Assembly (NCBI GenBank): GCA_020444165.1
Contig: JAHLLK010000011.1
Coordinates: 1 to 64,000, forward strand
DNA from: Deltaproteobacteria bacterium
Lineage (GTDB): Bacteria; Desulfobacterota; Desulfarculia; Desulfarculales; Desulfarculaceae
Reading direction: 5' to 3'
DNA: 64,000 nt
The notes below the pieces were generated by a model that was given only the letters and a program-made list of their open reading frames with translations, did no database searches and was not told the DNA's origin. The position numbers were made by a program, and so were the translations under genes. Below, piece by piece: positions 63,820 to 64,000 of this stretch; positions within the stretch are counted from its first letter, which is position 1; each line of letters begins with the position of its first letter.

Positions 63820-64000
63820 CAGCCGTACTCCACCGGATGGCTGGGGGCCGGGTGGGACACCCGGAGCCCGCGGGCCCGTTCGAGCCCCAGCTTTTGCAGA
63901 TAGGCCGCGCGGTCAGGCACCCCGTACACCCACTCCTCCAGCCAGGCCCGGGCCCCGGCCGGCTCCCGGGTGGCGGCCGCGTAGTCCAGGAAGAACTGGT
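63816..64000 (-). CDS. Family I CoA-transferase, alpha subunit (C-terminal part, cut by window end)
   Basis: Only the last 61 codons are inside the window. They read ...QFFLDYAAATREPAG, then LEEWVYGVPDRAAYLQKLG and end VEYGW. The WVYGVPDRxAYL block is typical of the end of GctA-like alpha subunits. The stop shares bases with the beta-subunit GTG. The start is beyond the right edge. Confidence 0.85.
   Translation of the reverse strand, partial: QFFLDYAAATREPAGARAWLEEWVYGVPDRAAYLQKLGLERARGLRVSHPAPSHPVEYGW

Overview
The window is a high-GC bacterial chromosome segment with dense, mostly overlapping genes and many GTG and TTG starts. It carries meso-DAP-type peptidoglycan synthesis, outer-membrane proteins ending in phenylalanine, a flagellar motor, a complete chemotaxis operon and rubredoxin. 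This fits a Gram-negative, flagellated anaerobe, most likely a Desulfobacterota (deltaproteobacterial) lineage such as the Desulfarculales. The taxonomic placement is an inference from gene content and order. I see no rRNA, tRNA, transposase or CRISPR array.

Layout. (1) 0-9.1 kb, minus strand: a SIMPL-domain protein, then a translation/envelope block read from right to left: rpsB, tsf, (terminator), pyrH, frr, uppS, cdsA, dxr, rseP, tsaB. (2) 9.2-18 kb: a large lipoprotein, a secreted von Willebrand A protein, a membrane PP2C/SpoIIE phosphatase, two small exported proteins and a coiled-coil porin. (3) 18.3-21.4 kb, minus: a glycine-betaine-type ABC importer (proV-proW-proX order). (4) 21.7-31.8 kb: a potassium-channel-like protein, an AsmA-like protein, a DUF362 protein, a UbiA-type prenyltransferase, a secreted subtilisin-like protease, MarC, a J-domain protein and two unknowns. 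(5) 32.2-41.6 kb: motAB and rubredoxin on plus, facing an eight-gene chemotaxis operon on minus (cheA, cheW, cheR, cheD, HDOD, cheY, cheX-like, cheB). (6) 41.9 kb: an HU protein. (7) 42.7-59.7 kb, plus: a complete division and cell wall (dcw) cluster, mraZ to ftsZ, with a consensus sigma-70 promoter and a four-repeat MraZ operator. (8) 60-64 kb, minus: a phosphodiester glycosidase with a small cysteine protein, two GNAT acetyltransferases, a DUF2080-type small protein behind a 46-bp tandem repeat, and a CoA-transferase pair cut by the window edge.

The intergenic DNA is the most unusual part. A ~100-bp repeat family occurs in short tandem arrays at three separate loci (0.84, 27.15 and 34.1 kb). 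A near-perfect 21-22 bp-stem palindrome occurs in two inverted copies (13.03 and 16.63 kb). A run of at least seven consecutive hairpins fills the divergent region at 11.2-11.4 kb and shares a stem with the rpsB-tsf spacer. Six 46-bp repeats lie in what looks like the transcribed leader of the DUF2080-GNAT operon. A second lead is a pair of proteins, CheA and the J-domain protein, that both carry MshEN/GspE-N-like motifs, a fold known to bind cyclic di-GMP in other proteins.

Gene functions are assigned from recognised motifs and from order. Starts were chosen from Shine-Dalgarno spacing and family length, so several non-ATG starts remain provisional.
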